A stretch of DNA of 47,826 nt from Oscillospiraceae bacterium (GCA_017519005.1 JAFWTG010000074.1:1-47826); one strand, 5' to 3'; shown: positions 8,240 through 19,400, numbered from the stretch's first letter. Numbers and translations are program-made. Notes: generated by a model from the sequence alone, not told the origin.

Positions 8240-9805
8240 ATGGAACTGAAAAACTATCCGAAAGATTTAGAGGAGTATGAACAGGATACGCAGCAGGATA
8301 CACAGCCGGATGAACCGGAGCTCCAGGTCCATCCCGTTATCTCTGTCATAAAATTTCTCCCTCTGGTTTTATTCGCGTCGCTTGTCCTGTTTCTGAAATT
8401 CGACCTTCTTCTGGCGGCGCCGATTTCGACCTTTGCCGCGATCCTCGTTTATATGCTGACTACCAAGGTCTCCTTCGAGGGCGCTTTTGATCAAGGCATA
8501 GAAGCTACAAAAAAAATCATCTTGATTTTCTTTATCCTGATGTTTGCCACCACCGTAGCGGAGTGCTTTATGCGAACAGGCGTCGGCGCGTCGATGATCA
8601 AAATCGCCCTGCTGCTCGGTATTACCGGGCGAAGCGTCGCGGTCGTATCCCTGTTGGTCACTTGTATCATTTCCTTTGCTACCGGCTCCTCCTGGGGTAC
8701 GTTTGCAGCCTGCGCGCCAATCTTTCTTTGGCTGAGCCATATTGTCGGAGGCAATCCGATCCTGACCGTCGGCGCGATCGCCGGCGGAGCCTGCTTCGGC
8801 GACAATATCGGCATGATCTCCGACGTCACGTTCCTGAGCTGCCATATGCAGGACGTCAAAATTATCGCCCGTGTAAAGCATCAGATCTTCTGGTCTCTGG
8901 GTTGTGTCCTGATCTCCGCAGTTGTCATCTACCTTTTCAGCCTGCAGCTTCCCAACACAGCCGGAGATCCCTCCGGGATTTTCTCCACCATTCCCGAGCA
9001 GACCTTTGCGGATCTGGAGGCCGAGCGTCCTTCCGCCGCGATCATGCTGACGCAGGTTCGTGACGGCGTCCCTTATTACATGGTCATTCCCGTGATTATC
9101 GTAATCGGGCTCAGCTTTATGGGCTGCCACACTCTGCTGTGCCTCGGCTCCGGCATTCTCTCTTCCCTTCTGCTGGGCACGCTGGCCGGTACCGTCAGCT
9201 TCTCCAGTTGGTTTGCTTCCGACGGCCCGATCTACTCCGGTTTTGAGGACGCGGGCAGCTGGGTCATCATCATGGTCATGTGGGTCTCCGTCTTCGCCGG
9301 CGTCATGAACGCCATGAAGACCTTTGAGCCGCTGAAGCGGCTGGTCGTTCGGATGTCACGCAACGTGCACCATCTGATGGGCTGGTGCTCCGTTCTGTGT
9401 CTGCTGGGCAATGCAGCCCTGGCAGACGAGAGCGCTCAGGTCACCACGATGTCTCCCATTATCCGGGAACTGGTAGAGCAAAACACCGAATGCGATAGCA
9501 TGGAAGACGCCTACAAGCTGCGGGTCAAGCTGGCAACCTTTACCTCCTCCATGGGCATCTATGGCTCAGAGCTGATTCCCTGGCACTGCTTCCCGGTTTT
9601 CTTTGCCTCCATCGCAACCACGGTGTATCCTCTTTATAACTTTACTCCGATGGATATCATTCGGCTGAATTTCACCAGCTTTATCATGATCGGCTCGATC
9701 CTGATCCTGACCTTTACCGGCTGGGACCGCTTCGTCCCGAATTTCGGTCTTCCCAAGTCGGCAAGGCTGAAAGCGCGCTCCGCCGCGGGCCCGAGTCGGA
9801 CCTGA
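8240..9805 (+). CDS. NhaC-family Na+/H+ antiporter (first copy)
   Basis: This 521-residue membrane protein has about a dozen hydrophobic segments after a short acidic, Gln/Asp-rich N-terminal tail. It carries the family hallmark S-F-A-T-G-S-S-W-G-T and the later G-A-I-A-G-G-A-C-F-G-D-N-I-G-M-I-S-D motif, where the conserved Asp residues lie. NhaC antiporters exchange sodium for protons; some relatives swap organic or amino acids such as malate/lactate or lysine. The substrate cannot be told from the sequence. The start has an AGAAAGG site and a promoter with a palindrome on its -10. A second NhaC copy follows in the same direction after 118 bases. Confidence 0.85.
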   Translation: MELKNYPKDLEEYEQDTQQDTQPDEPELQVHPVISVIKFLPLVLFASLVLFLKFDLLLAAPISTFAAILVYMLTTKVSFEGAFDQGIEATKKIILIFFILMFATTVAECFMRTGVGASMIKIALLLGITGRSVAVVSLLVTCIISFATGSSWGTFAACAPIFLWLSHIVGGNPILTVGAIAGGACFGDNIGMISDVTFLSCHMQDVKIIARVKHQIFWSLGCVLISAVVIYLFSLQLPNTAGDPSGIFSTIPEQTFADLEAERPSAAIMLTQVRDGVPYYMVIPVIIVIGLSFMGCHTLLCLGSGILSSLLLGTLAGTVSFSSWFASDGPIYSGFEDAGSWVIIMVMWVSVFAGVMNAMKTFEPLKRLVVRMSRNVHHLMGWCSVLCLLGNAALADESAQVTTMSPIIRELVEQNTECDSMEDAYKLRVKLATFTSSMGIYGSELIPWHCFPVFFASIATTVYPLYNFTPMDIIRLNFTSFIMIGSILILTFTGWDRFVPNFGLPKSARLKARSAAGPSRT

Positions 9806-9923
9806 CTGCTTCCACGCACCGATCGGGAATATCGTTTCTATAAAGATCATTTGGCACTGTTCAGGCTTGCGATCAAAAGGCCTGTTTGGAAAAATACAAA
9901 CGGAAAGGTTGGTTTCTCGCTTT

Positions 9924-11492
9924 ATGGATGAAAAGAAAGAAGTTGTGAAAACGAAACGGACGCCGCAGCCCAAGTTTTGGCACGCGCTCGTCGTCCTGGT
10001 CATCACGGTGGGGATTATAGCGTATTCCCTGATTATTGCCAAGTCCGACAGCGTCCACGTGGCCCTGTTCCTCGCCACCTGCGTGGCGGTCCTCATGTCC
10101 CTTGCCATCGGCTTCAAGTGGTCGCATCTCGAACAGTTGATGATCGAGAGCATCAAGAAGTCCCTGCAGTCCATCATGATCCTGCTGGTCATCGGTATGC
10201 TGACCGGCGTCTGGATGCTCTCCGGCGTCGTCCCCTCCATGATCTACTACGGTCTGCAGATCATGCGGCCTTCCTTCTTCCTGGCCGCGGTCATGATCAT
10301 CTGCTCAATCTGCTCCGTCGCCACCGGCTCCTCCTGGAGCACGGCCGCCTCCATGGGCATCGCCTTTCTGGGCATCTCCCACGGCCTGGGCATCAATCCC
10401 GCCATCACCGCCGGCGCTATCATCTCCGGCGCCTACTTCGGCGATAAGCTGTCTCCCCTCTCCGACACCACCAATCTGGCCCCCGCCATGGCCGGTACGG
10501 ACGTCATGACCCACGTCAAGTTCATGCTGATCCCCACAGGCATCACCTATGCGTTCACCCTCGCGGCCTTCGCGCTGATGCCTCTGGTCGCTAATTGGAT
10601 CCCCGGCTTTCACAGCGTGCTCTATTCCGGCAATGCCGGTATCGGCGATATGAGCTCCGCCAAGGCCCTGGGCGAAGCGATCAAGGATAACTTCACGATC
10701 AGCCCCCTTCTGCTGCTGCCTCCTCTGGTGGTCATCGTCGCCATCGCGCTGAAGCTCCCCGCCATCCCCGGCATCACCCTTGGCGTCTTTGCCGGTGCTG
10801 TCATGGGCCTGATTTTCCAGAAGGGCTGCACCGTCGGCGACATCCTCAACGTGAGCTTCGGCGGCTATGCCCTGAAGGAAGGCTACGTGTTCACGTCTGC
10901 CGCTTACTCAGAGGATATCCGCGGAGGTGTGACCGATGCCGTCTGGGCCCTGCTTGACGGCCGCGGCGGTATCAGCTCCATGGGCGATACCATATCCCTG
11001 GTACTCATCGCCATGATGTACGGCGGCGTCATGGAAGGCACCGGTATGCTGGCCAAGTTTGTGGGTTGGGTCAAAAAATTTGTTAAGACTCCGGGCTCTG
11101 TGGTTGCCCTCACCGAGGGAACCTGTATTTTCTCCAACGTGGCCATGCCCGACCAGTACGTCTCCATCGTCGTCGGCGGCCGGATGTACGGCGAGGATTA
11201 CGAAAAGATGGAGCTCTACCCGGCGGCCCTGTCCAACGCCCTCGAAAGCTCCGCCACCATCACCTCGGCCCTCGTTCCCTGGAACACCTGCGGCGCTTAT
11301 ATGACGAAAACCCTGGGTGTCCCGATCTGGGGGCTCGGCGGCTACGGCCCCTGGGCCATCTTCAACTGGCTGATGCCGATCATGAACGTCATTCTGGCCT
11401 ACATGGGCATCTCCGTCGCCGACAAAAACGGCGTCCGCCTGCGCAAGAAGAAGAGACTCGCCAAAAAAGCGCAGATGCGTCAAAAGCACTGA
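9924..11492 (+). CDS. NhaC-family Na+/H+ antiporter (second copy)
   Basis: This 522-residue paralogue of the upstream antiporter has C-S-V-A-T-G-S-S-W-S-T and G-A-I-I-S-G-A-Y-F-G-D-K-L-S-P-L-S-D-T-T-N. The latter is closer to textbook NhaC than the first copy's version (G-D-N-I-G-M-I-S-D). The two probably differ in substrate. The ATG at 9924 (M-D-E-K-K-E) is preferred. An upstream in-frame TTG at 9867 has no ribosome binding site, though the GGAAAGG before 9924 is also rather distant (about 16 bases). The C-terminus is strongly basic (R-K-K-K-R-L-A-K-K). A hairpin follows the stop. Confidence 0.85.
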   Translation: MDEKKEVVKTKRTPQPKFWHALVVLVITVGIIAYSLIIAKSDSVHVALFLATCVAVLMSLAIGFKWSHLEQLMIESIKKSLQSIMILLVIGMLTGVWMLSGVVPSMIYYGLQIMRPSFFLAAVMIICSICSVATGSSWSTAASMGIAFLGISHGLGINPAITAGAIISGAYFGDKLSPLSDTTNLAPAMAGTDVMTHVKFMLIPTGITYAFTLAAFALMPLVANWIPGFHSVLYSGNAGIGDMSSAKALGEAIKDNFTISPLLLLPPLVVIVAIALKLPAIPGITLGVFAGAVMGLIFQKGCTVGDILNVSFGGYALKEGYVFTSAAYSEDIRGGVTDAVWALLDGRGGISSMGDTISLVLIAMMYGGVMEGTGMLAKFVGWVKKFVKTPGSVVALTEGTCIFSNVAMPDQYVSIVVGGRMYGEDYEKMELYPAALSNALESSATITSALVPWNTCGAYMTKTLGVPIWGLGGYGPWAIFNWLMPIMNVILAYMGISVADKNGVRLRKKKRLAKKAQMRQKH

Positions 11493-11510
11493 TCCATTCA
11501 TAATCGATTC

Positions 11511-11544
11511 GGAAACCGGGGTTTTGAAAAAAACCCCGGTTTCC
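11511..11544 (+). terminator. Hairpin after the antiporter genes
   Basis: A 14-bp inverted repeat (GGAAACCGGGGTTT and its complement) lies 19 bases after the stop. An A-rich run rather than a T-run follows it on the plus strand, so terminator strength is uncertain. Confidence 0.6.
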
Positions 11545-11556
11545 AGAAAAAAAGGC

Positions 11557-11584
11557 TTGACATTTCAATATTTTTTGCTATAAT
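11557..11584 (+). promoter_or_regulatory. Promoter of tRNA-Thr
   Basis: Consensus TTGACA (11557-11562) and TATAAT (11579-11584) are 16 bases apart, about 20 bases before the tRNA. Confidence 0.85.
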
Positions 11585-11604
11585 AACGAAGCTGACTGCG
11601 AAAC

Positions 11605-11680
<76 letters not shown>

Positions 11681-11681
11681 A

Positions 11682-11715
11682 AAATCGCGCGTTTTCGAGA
11701 GAAAACGCGCGATTT
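11682..11715 (+). terminator. Terminator of tRNA-Thr
   Basis: A perfect 15-bp inverted repeat (AAATCGCGCGTTTTC) with loop GAGA starts two bases after the tRNA. Confidence 0.85.
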
Positions 11716-11775
11716 CTTCATTTCGTCCCTTGATCAGTCACTGCTTGACCCACAAAAGACCCACGTCTTTGTGGT

Positions 11776-12042
11776 TCAAAGGAAAGCAGCGGAAAGCTCC
11801 GGAAAGGTTTTTCCGCCCTCAAAAAAATGACCCACAAAGATCACTCTGCCCTCTCCCCGGCAGAGTGATTTTTTGTCCTCTTTGATTAGCGTATCAATCT
11901 GCTGCGGGATGGGCTCCATTCGGATAGAAGTTGAAGTCTTGGGTCTGGTGACCTTCACGCCTCCGCCTTTGGCGCGGGTGGTCTGTTTGTTGATGGAGAT
12001 GTTTTTGTTCTCGATATCCAGGTCCTCTTCATTATATTTCAT
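11776..12042 (-). pseudogene. Remnant of a tyrosine recombinase (integrase)
   Basis: The minus-strand frame begins K-Y-N-E-E-D-L-D-I-E-N-K-N-I-S-I-N-K-Q and continues K-T-S-T-S-I-R-M-E-P-I-P-Q-Q-I-D-T-L-I-K-E. This resembles the stretch of a phage/ICE integrase catalytic domain between the W-x-D-I-D-F-E-N-K and K-T-x-x-S-x-R-T-I-P-L motifs. The catalytic R-H-R-Y residues are absent, a stop lies 12 bases upstream of the start, and the similarity ends about 30 residues before the stop. A tRNA gene is a classic integration target, so this is probably the scar of a lost element. No second copy of the tRNA 3' end is visible to mark an att site. Confidence 0.55.
11840..11874 (+). terminator. Rho-independent terminator next to the integrase remnant
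   Basis: ATCACTCTGCC and its perfect complement flank an eight-base loop and are followed by a run of six T on the plus strand. No plus-strand gene lies just upstream, so it may be left over from a deleted gene. The sequence GACCCAC recurs around it (for example just before 11840 and near 11750-11760). Confidence 0.7.
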
Positions 12043-12055
12043 CGTATCGTACTAA

Positions 12056-12090
12056 ATTCTTCATAATATCTTAGATTATTCTTCATAATA
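12056..12090 (+). repeat. Pair of 13-bp direct repeats upstream of the RiPP-like operon promoter
   Basis: ATTCTTCATAATA occurs at 12056-12068 and again, identical, at 12078-12090. The spacing is 22 bp (two helical turns) and the second copy ends 12 bases before the -35 element. A degenerate copy (10 of 13 matches) starts at 12024, 32 bp further upstream. Tandem sites two turns apart are typical of response regulators of the LytTR type and of other dimeric activators. The regulator is unknown. Confidence 0.65.
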
Positions 12091-12102
12091 GTGTAAAATC
12101 TC

Positions 12103-12131
12103 TTGCAATCTATATGAATATCTGCTATAAT
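12103..12131 (+). promoter_or_regulatory. Promoter of the RiPP-like operon
   Basis: TTGCAA (12103-12108) and TATAAT (12126-12131) are 17 bases apart. Transcription would start near 12138 and leave a leader of about 150 bases before the first gene. Confidence 0.75.
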
Positions 12132-12176
12132 ATATTGTATATAGTGTGGGAAGTTTGGGCATTTTACACATTTCGT

Positions 12177-12247
12177 CTTTTCACGTCCCTTTGGCAGCTT
12201 TTCAAGCTCCATTCTCAAGCTTTTCACACCATATTAACAGCTTTTCC
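12177..12247 (+). repeat. Four phased CTTTTC repeats in the operon leader
   Basis: CTTTTCA occurs at 12177, 12198 and 12220, and CTTTTCC at 12241, giving steps of 21, 22 and 21 bases. Copies two to four share the longer AGCTTTTC. They lie downstream of the predicted transcript start, so they could be DNA sites on one face of the helix or RNA-level sites in the leader. Confidence 0.6.
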
Positions 12248-12287
12248 TCATTATCAACCGGAAGTCAGAGAAAGAGGGTGCGCTTCT

Positions 12288-12560
12288 ATGCGTTTGATAC
12301 CCGGGTTTCAGCTTCGTCAGATCGGGAATGAATATTTAGCGGTTCCGTCCGGCGCCGCAGCCTCCCGGTTCAACGGGCTGATGATGCTCAACGAGACAGG
12401 TGCGTTCCTGTTTCGCTTCATGCAGGAGGATACGGACCGGGCAACGCTTCTGCATCGCTTGGAGGAGGAATACGAGGCGCCGGAGGCACAGCTCCGGGCG
12501 GACCTTGAGTCCTTCCTGTCTCAGATGCGGGAGGCGGGTCTGTTGGAGGAAGCGGTATGA
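12288..12560 (+). CDS. PqqD-like peptide-recognition (RRE) protein
   Basis: This 90-residue protein has the PqqD fold pattern: G-F-Q-L-R-Q-I-G-N-E-Y-L-A-V-P, then M-M-L-N-E-T-G-A-F-L-F-R-F-M-Q, and a helical C-terminus with L-L-H-R-L-E-E-E-Y and L-E-S-F-L-S-Q-M-R-E-A-G-L-L. PqqD-like proteins bind the leader of a ribosomal precursor peptide and present it to the modifying enzyme, usually a radical SAM protein. Both a candidate precursor (21201) and a radical SAM/SPASM enzyme (22391) are in this operon. The ATG at 12288 follows an AGAGGGTG site. The stop overlaps the next start by four bases (ATGA), which indicates translational coupling. Confidence 0.85.
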   Translation: MRLIPGFQLRQIGNEYLAVPSGAAASRFNGLMMLNETGAFLFRFMQEDTDRATLLHRLEEEYEAPEAQLRADLESFLSQMREAGLLEEAV

Positions 12561-13405
12561 GACGCCGTCGTTGGGCAGCCGCGGTCCTGGTGCTTTTCCT
12601 GCTGAGCGGCTGCACGGAGCCCGAAGCCTCCCCATCTGTGGGCAGCACCCAAGAGCTGCCAACGCCGACGCAAGCCCGCTCCGAAGCGTCGATCCCGGGA
12701 ACGACAGAGGTTCTGAGCGAAGCGACAGGCACGGCTGATTATACGGAGCCCCGCGCTGATTCCACAGCATCCTCTCAGCCGGAGCCGCCCGAAACAGCGT
12801 CCGACGGATCGCAATCGGTCCCGACGGAGCCGATTGCGCCGGAGCCCGCTCCCACCGAGGCCGCCGAGGTCCGGCCAAGAGTCCTCTCTCTGGGCCTTTA
12901 CACTGGCCCCTATCCGGAGGACGGCAGCGGCGAGCCCGTGGACAGCGTCGCGGTCATTCTGGTGGAAAATGACTCCGACACCCAGCTCCAGTTTGCGGAG
13001 CTCCACTACAGGATCGACGAACGGGATGCCCTGTTCCGGGTCTCGGAGCTGCCCCCGGGGGAACGGGCCCTGGTGGTCGAGCATTCCCAGCTGGTGGCGA
13101 CCCCGGTCTCCGTCTGGAAGGCCGTGCCGGAGGAGGATTTGCTCGTATATCTGGCCGCTGAAGCCTCGGACGGGTTGGAGCTCCGGTATGAGAAGGCCGG
13201 ATGGCTGCGCGTTATGAACAAAGGCAGCAAGGCCGCAAGCTTCGATCTGATCTACAAGCAGCGGGGCGAGGACGGGGTCTATACCGGCGGCATTGCCTAC
13301 CACGTGGCAGTTCCGATCCTGAAGCCGGGTGAGAGCGCTGATCTGGAGGCCCCGCATTACACAGAGGCCTCCGTGGTCGTCCGGATCACGGCAAAAGTTC
13401 CGTAA
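12557..13405 (+). CDS. Lipoprotein of unknown function in the RiPP-like operon
   Basis: The 282-residue product starts with a basic signal sequence and lipobox L-L-S-G-C (Cys19). A low-complexity Ser/Thr/Pro/Glu linker (about residues 20-110) would span the wall region. A globular domain of about 170 residues follows, beginning R-V-L-S-L-G-L-Y-T-G-P-Y. It has an immunoglobulin-like, beta-rich pattern (V-A-V-I-L-V-E-N-D-S-D, then L-P-P-G-E-R-A-L-V-V-E-H, and I-L-K-P-G-E-S-A-D-L-E-A). I recognise no enzyme motif. It overlaps the PqqD-like gene by four bases and precedes the giant SLH protein, so a role in assembling or anchoring the surface product outside the membrane is plausible but inferred. 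Confidence 0.75.
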   Translation: MRRRRWAAAVLVLFLLSGCTEPEASPSVGSTQELPTPTQARSEASIPGTTEVLSEATGTADYTEPRADSTASSQPEPPETASDGSQSVPTEPIAPEPAPTEAAEVRPRVLSLGLYTGPYPEDGSGEPVDSVAVILVENDSDTQLQFAELHYRIDERDALFRVSELPPGERALVVEHSQLVATPVSVWKAVPEEDLLVYLAAEASDGLELRYEKAGWLRVMNKGSKAASFDLIYKQRGEDGVYTGGIAYHVAVPILKPGESADLEAPHYTEASVVVRITAKVP

Positions 13406-13491
13406 CGAACAAGCGCAGGTCGTGCCTGCACCCATGTCAATCTGTGATTTATCGCCGCGGAGTCCGCGACGTTGGAAAGGGAGGAACCATT

Positions 13492-16400
13492 ATGAAACAA
13501 AGCTTGAAGCGATGGACAGCTCTGCTCCTGGCGCTGGTCATGACGGTAAGCCTGCTTCCGGTCGTCTCGCTGCCGACCTCGGCGCAGCAGGACACCGTCG
13601 GCACGCTGGACCACACCGACATCATCTCGCTGCCCATCACCATCCGCAACCATTCCGCCGACGGCATGCTCTTCGAATGGGACGGTCTGGGGAACAACGA
13701 GTACGAGGAAAAGCCCTTCCGCAACCCCTACAACACCAGCGACATCACCGAGCCCATCCCCTTTGTCGGCGTGAACCTCGCCGTGGGCCAGCTCTTCTGC
13801 AACGATTGGGACGTCAGTCTCGAAAACCTGAATCGGAACCGCACCGGCTTCGAAGAGGGCCTGAGCTACCATTACGGCGAAACCTGTGACTCCCGCTACG
13901 CGCATATTCAGCCAAACAACAAATCGTGGCGAGAGTATCCCGTCTGGGACAGCACGGTGGAGCATGGCGACGACACCAGCTACATGATCATCCGCTTTCG
14001 GACCAACGGCACGGTCTTCGAGGATACGCTCTTCGTCAAACGCTATAAGAATAACAACGATTACTGGCAGTCCGGTGTGAATCTGACCGCCACCAACGCC
14101 TACGGCCCTTACAAGCTGGTGGGAATCGAGGATGGCTGGACCACCATCGCGGTGGACCTGAATGACGAAGACGTGAACCCGATCTTCCACAACTCGTCGA
14201 ATAACACGAATTCAGAAGGCTATCCGGGAAGAAATGACAAGATCAGCAAGATCTCCATCGGCTTCAACAACAATAGCGACCATGATTATCAGTTGGATAT
14301 CAGCTTCATCGCCTTCTTCATCCGTCTGCTGGACAATTCGGGAGGCGGCAGTCTGTACCACAATCCTTTCCGCTATTGCGGCTATGACTTCATCAACCAG
14401 GACTACTGCTTCCGGATGAACGATCCCACCATCACCGTGGTGGAGCCCAGACCCGCCATCGGCATCAACCTGCTGCTGGATTGGACGACGGGAAATCTGA
14501 GCATTTCGGGAACCGGCGCCCATCTGGACAACCACGCCTCCGCCGACACGGAGCCTGGGTCTGACTGGGACAAATACATTACGATCAGCGCCGGCTCCGA
14601 GCCGGCCACGGCAACCCTGTGGGCCTCGTCCAGCTCCGAGGACTACTATCCCGCGGGTATGGCCCGCTATGCGGCACTCCGCTGCAAGGCGGACTTCAAC
14701 GCGGAGCTCACAATCCTCGCCAACGGCAGCGAGGTGGTCACCAGCTTCAACCCCGCCACGGTGACAGAGGGCGGCGACGTTCTGGACATCCAGACCGATA
14801 CCACCACGGAAAACGGCGCGACGGTGAGCTGGAAAACCGTTATCATCGACACGCATTACGACGGGAGCGTGGTCAGCATGGAGCTCCAGGTCCCCGCCGG
14901 AAAGAGTCTGGATCTGGCCTACGCCGGTCTGTTCCGGGACTATGACCCGACCTTCACCAGCGGCTATAACTACGCCACCGACGCCCGGGTCTTCGTCTTC
15001 GAGGACTACAGCTACCGCCACGACCGGATTGCCTACTACACCCCCATCGAGCACTACAAGGTCTGGCGTGACAACAGCGAAACCAACAGCGTCGTTCACT
15101 TCAAGGACAATGACGGCGCGTCCTTCGACCCCAACGCCGTCGTCAACATCGAGCACGAATTCTATGCCGGCGGAACCGCCTGCGGATTCAGCGACGACAA
15201 CCCCCTTAGCGCGGAAAACGGCACCGTCCAGCTCGTAACCGACAACAACGGCAACAAATATATGCGCTTGACCGATACGGGCAGCGAGCGGGGCATCGGC
15301 CTGCGGTCGATCCTGATGACCGGCGTCAACAAGCCCGCCAATCAGCTCCGCTACGCCGTGGTCTCCTACAAGGTGGAGAGCAAGGGCAGCGCCACAGGCG
15401 ACACCGTCCCCATGTACGTCATGCTGGACACCGCCGGCAGCGGCTTTGACTACAGCACTGTGACCCTCGGCTTCTTTGACGCCGTGGCCGACGACGCCTG
15501 GCACGTGGACGTGCTGGACCTCTCCGAATGCGTCAGCCGCGCCCCCAACGGCGAGACCTACAAATACAAGCACGACACCTTCACGAATAACAGCAACATT
15601 CAGCGCATCGGCATCGCCGACGGCTGGGCTGTCTACGGTGCCGAGCTCCACCTGGCCTACCTGGCCCTCTTCGACAGCGCGAAGAAGGCCGAGCAGTACG
15701 GCAACGCCTACTCCGAGGCCTACAAATCCATCCGTAACTTCCCTACCAGCGAAACCGGCGCAGCGAGCTTCGCCGTTATGACCAACGCCTACACCGCCGA
15801 TCTGGGCCAGGTGCAGGACGATCTGTATAAGCTCAACAACGGCGAAAAGGAGTACTGGGAGGGCGCCAACGGCAGCAAGCGCTTCCGCGTGGGCTCCAAC
15901 AACGGCTTCGAGCTGCTGGACCCGGATTACGCCTACAATAACAACAGCTTCTATCACGCCGACACCAACGGCTACGACAGCTACAACCAGAAGTACGTAC
16001 CCAACTACTACAAGGACATGGGCTTCGGCGAGTATGTCAAGAACAACAGCACTTATACGAACTACAACGTGGGCCCCAACGGCCAGCTCAGCTACTACAA
16101 CGACGATCACCGCCGCGACATCAGCTCCACCAACGGCGCATCCGGCATCTGGGGCAAATCCGTTGACACCTACGGCTACATCATGGGCCTGACGGAGCGG
16201 CAGCTGGCGGAAGTGGGAGATCAAAAATATATCCGCTACCGGCAGGAGGTCGTGACGTACCTGGCCCAGCTCCTGCAAAACGCCCTGAACGTGCCCCGGA
16301 CCTTCATGTGGTACGACATCCAGTTCTACAGCGCCAACTACGTCCAGGGCGACGTGGACGGAGATCGCTTCGGCTACTATGACGAGCTGCTGGAGGACGG

Positions 16401-19400
16401 GTCCGAAAACGTCAACGCCATGTTCCCCCGGGACTACGCGGGCTGGCTGCGTTACAAGCTGGGCGTCACCGAGCGGGACGGCAGCCTGACCGGAAGCCGC
16501 GGCAAACTGGGCAGCTGGGCTCTGACCGAGCCGAGGGGCGAGGCTCTGATCGCCGACCGGGAGCAGATCGAGACCTGGACCGATGCTGCCTACTACATGC
16601 TCAACACCCTCTTCCTGCCCTCTGCCGGCGAGGAGGTCCCCGAGTACAAATATCTCCAGCTGGTCCGCGAGACCCCCGCCGGCGGCAGCGAGGAGGACAG
16701 CTACTACGTCTTCGACACCCGCTACACCAACGTCATGTTCGACTTCGACCGGGGCATCATCGGCAACAACGGTATCTACGAGAACCCGGACACCTCCATC
16801 AAGGACACCACCAACGGTCAGGTCGCCACCTACGCCTTCCTGCCCATCCTCCGGGAGCTGCCGGAGTTCCAGGCCACCTTCCCTTATCTGCGGGATAACG
16901 GCATCGCCAACAAGGACGACGGGGCCGACAGTTACTACAACCGTGACTACAACTTCACCCTGGAGTGCCACGGCACCTTCACCTACTATGCGGACAAGGA
17001 CCTGTTCTTTGAGTTCGACGGCGACGACGACGTGTATCTGTACGTGAACGGCACCTGCGTCCTGGACCTGGGCGGCGCCCACCGGGCCACCAACCAGCTC
17101 GTCAGGATCAACGACTACGTATCCAAGGGCATTCTCAATCTGGAGGAGAACACGGAGTATCCCTTCGACTTCTACTTCATGGAGCGCCACGGCACCGGCT
17201 CCAACCTCCGCATCCAGACCAACATGGAGGTCTTCAGCGATAACATTCAGACCGAAAAGACCGCCAGCCAGACCATCGATGGCGTCACCACTGAGCTGCC
17301 TGACTACAGTATTGCGGACTTCACCAAGCCCGTCAGCTACAGCTTTGCCATCACCAACAACTTTGATCCGGTGGGCAAGCTGACCAACTTCTCTTTCAAG
17401 GACAGCGACATCAATTTCTACGCCGGCTATGACAGCGTCGCCCTGGGCAGCGTCACCGCAGATACACCCCGCCAGGTCACAGATCTGACTGTGACCGTCA
17501 AGGACAGCGGCGGAAACATCGTGTTCTCAGATACCCCGGAAAACACCGATCAGTTGCAGATTATGCTGAGTAATCCCGGCGGACGGGGCGGCCTGGCCTA
17601 CGGCGAAACTCTGATTCTCTCCGGCGTCCAGTACGTGATCGGCGAGGGTCACTCCGCCTTCTCCAACACGGTGATCTCCCGTGCGGGCAAGCACTCCGGC
17701 GTCGCTTATCACCACCTGCTCAGCGGCACCAGCCCCATCCACTACTTTGCTTGGAAGGGCCACGATCTGGAAATTCCTATTTCGGAGATCATCGCGTTGA
17801 AGGATCCCCAAGATACCGGAAACTGGAGCGACATCTACCGCTGCAATGACAGCCTCAACGCTCTGAACACCGGCGACGTGATTGTGGACCGGGGCAGCGG
17901 TGTGATCAAGGTCAACTACAGCAGCACAGGCACCCGCCGTCTGAACTTCACCAGCGATACCAGCCTTCCCTCGCGCTATCCCATCAGCGTGGATATCCAC
18001 GTGCTGGACGCGGCGGACAACGTCTATGTGCTGGATTTCGACGGCAGAACCAATCTGGGCAAGGATGTCGAGCACAACAATCAATACAGCTTCGCACAGA
18101 ACGATGTGTACTCCCTGCCCGGCGTCAAGGCCAAGGTGCGCTATGAGGCCTTTACCGACGAAGCTCCCAGCTACTCCGAAAACCACCTCAGCTTCGAGAG
18201 CGATCCCTGGTACAAGGATTATCTTACAAATCCCAGCGCCAAGGTCCTTGTGACCATTGACAGCGACAAGTCCTATCGGGATCCCGCCGGCGGTGCGCTG
18301 GAGCAGAGCGTTACCGTCGGGCAGCCCATGGTTGACGTGATCGTGCATCCGACGAACCCCTTCAGCCATCCGCTTTCCGCTCCCAGCATCGATCCGTCCG
18401 ACGGCTCCGGTATAACCGCGACGCAGATTCATAACCGTCTGTATCTGGAGGCAGGCGGCTGGTGGCTAGATGCCGACGCAAGCACAAAGATACGATTCTG
18501 CGATTCCAGTGATAATGCTGATGCCAATGATTCCACCTTCGTTCCCATGAATGAGATCAGCTCGGACAACAACGTAAAGCGTTATTGGATTGATATCCCA
18601 GCGAACGGCAATTATACACATTTCAGAATCGTCCGATACGGCTTCAAAGACAACCGCTGGCAATATTGGAATGCAAGCGGGGCAATTGCGCTGGACGGCA
18701 ACAACGTCTACCGGGTAAACAACGGCGACGTCTCGCAGCTCAGCAATACCAGCGGCGCCTCCTATATGATCTCCGGTTCGCCCACCTGCAATACCGCAGT
18801 AAGCTTTAGCGGAACCGCGACCGCCCCTGCAGTCGAAACGCATCCCGATCCGGTAAGCCCTCCCTACTACTTCAAGGAAGGCGAGCGGGTGAGTCTGTCC
18901 TGTATCGACAATGACGGCCTTGAGATGGGCACCAACAGCAGCCAGGGCACCTTCACCGTGAAGCTGCCGGATAACTCCGACGAGCTGCCCACTCTGTATT
19001 ACCGGCCCAAAAACATCATGGACGGCGCGTCCATGATTTGGCTGACCTCCCGCGTCTATGAGGATAAGACCGGCGTGGAACCCAGCGAATACCTGGGCAA
19101 CGCCGATCCCCATAAGGAAGTGGAGATGTTCCAGCGCATCACCGTAGTCCCCGCCAACGTGGTCTACTACGAGGACGTCAACGATGGCATCGTCTATCAT
19201 CAGGAAAACGAAGCAGGCAGCAATGAATATCAGGAATATCAACCCACAGTGACCTGGACCCACGGAGAGGGCGCAGCGCCCCTGTCTCCCGATCAGACTG
19301 CAGACCAATCCACCCCGTATGGCTACGACCCCGCCTACACCGGCGCCGGCCATTACAGCGGCAACGGCGCGACGAAGATCACCTTCAAGGGCAATGTCAC

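Noticed and set aside
12114-12287. Upstream extension of the PqqD-like frame
   Set aside because: The extension would start inside the promoter and has no ribosome binding site. The ATG at 12288 gives the family's normal length.
14212-17190. Long minus-strand open frame inside the giant SLH gene
   Set aside because: Composition is Val/Gly/Ala/Asp-rich without motifs, as expected for the antisense of a G+C-rich gene. The same holds for the long minus frames at 18466-20880 and 30921-33365.
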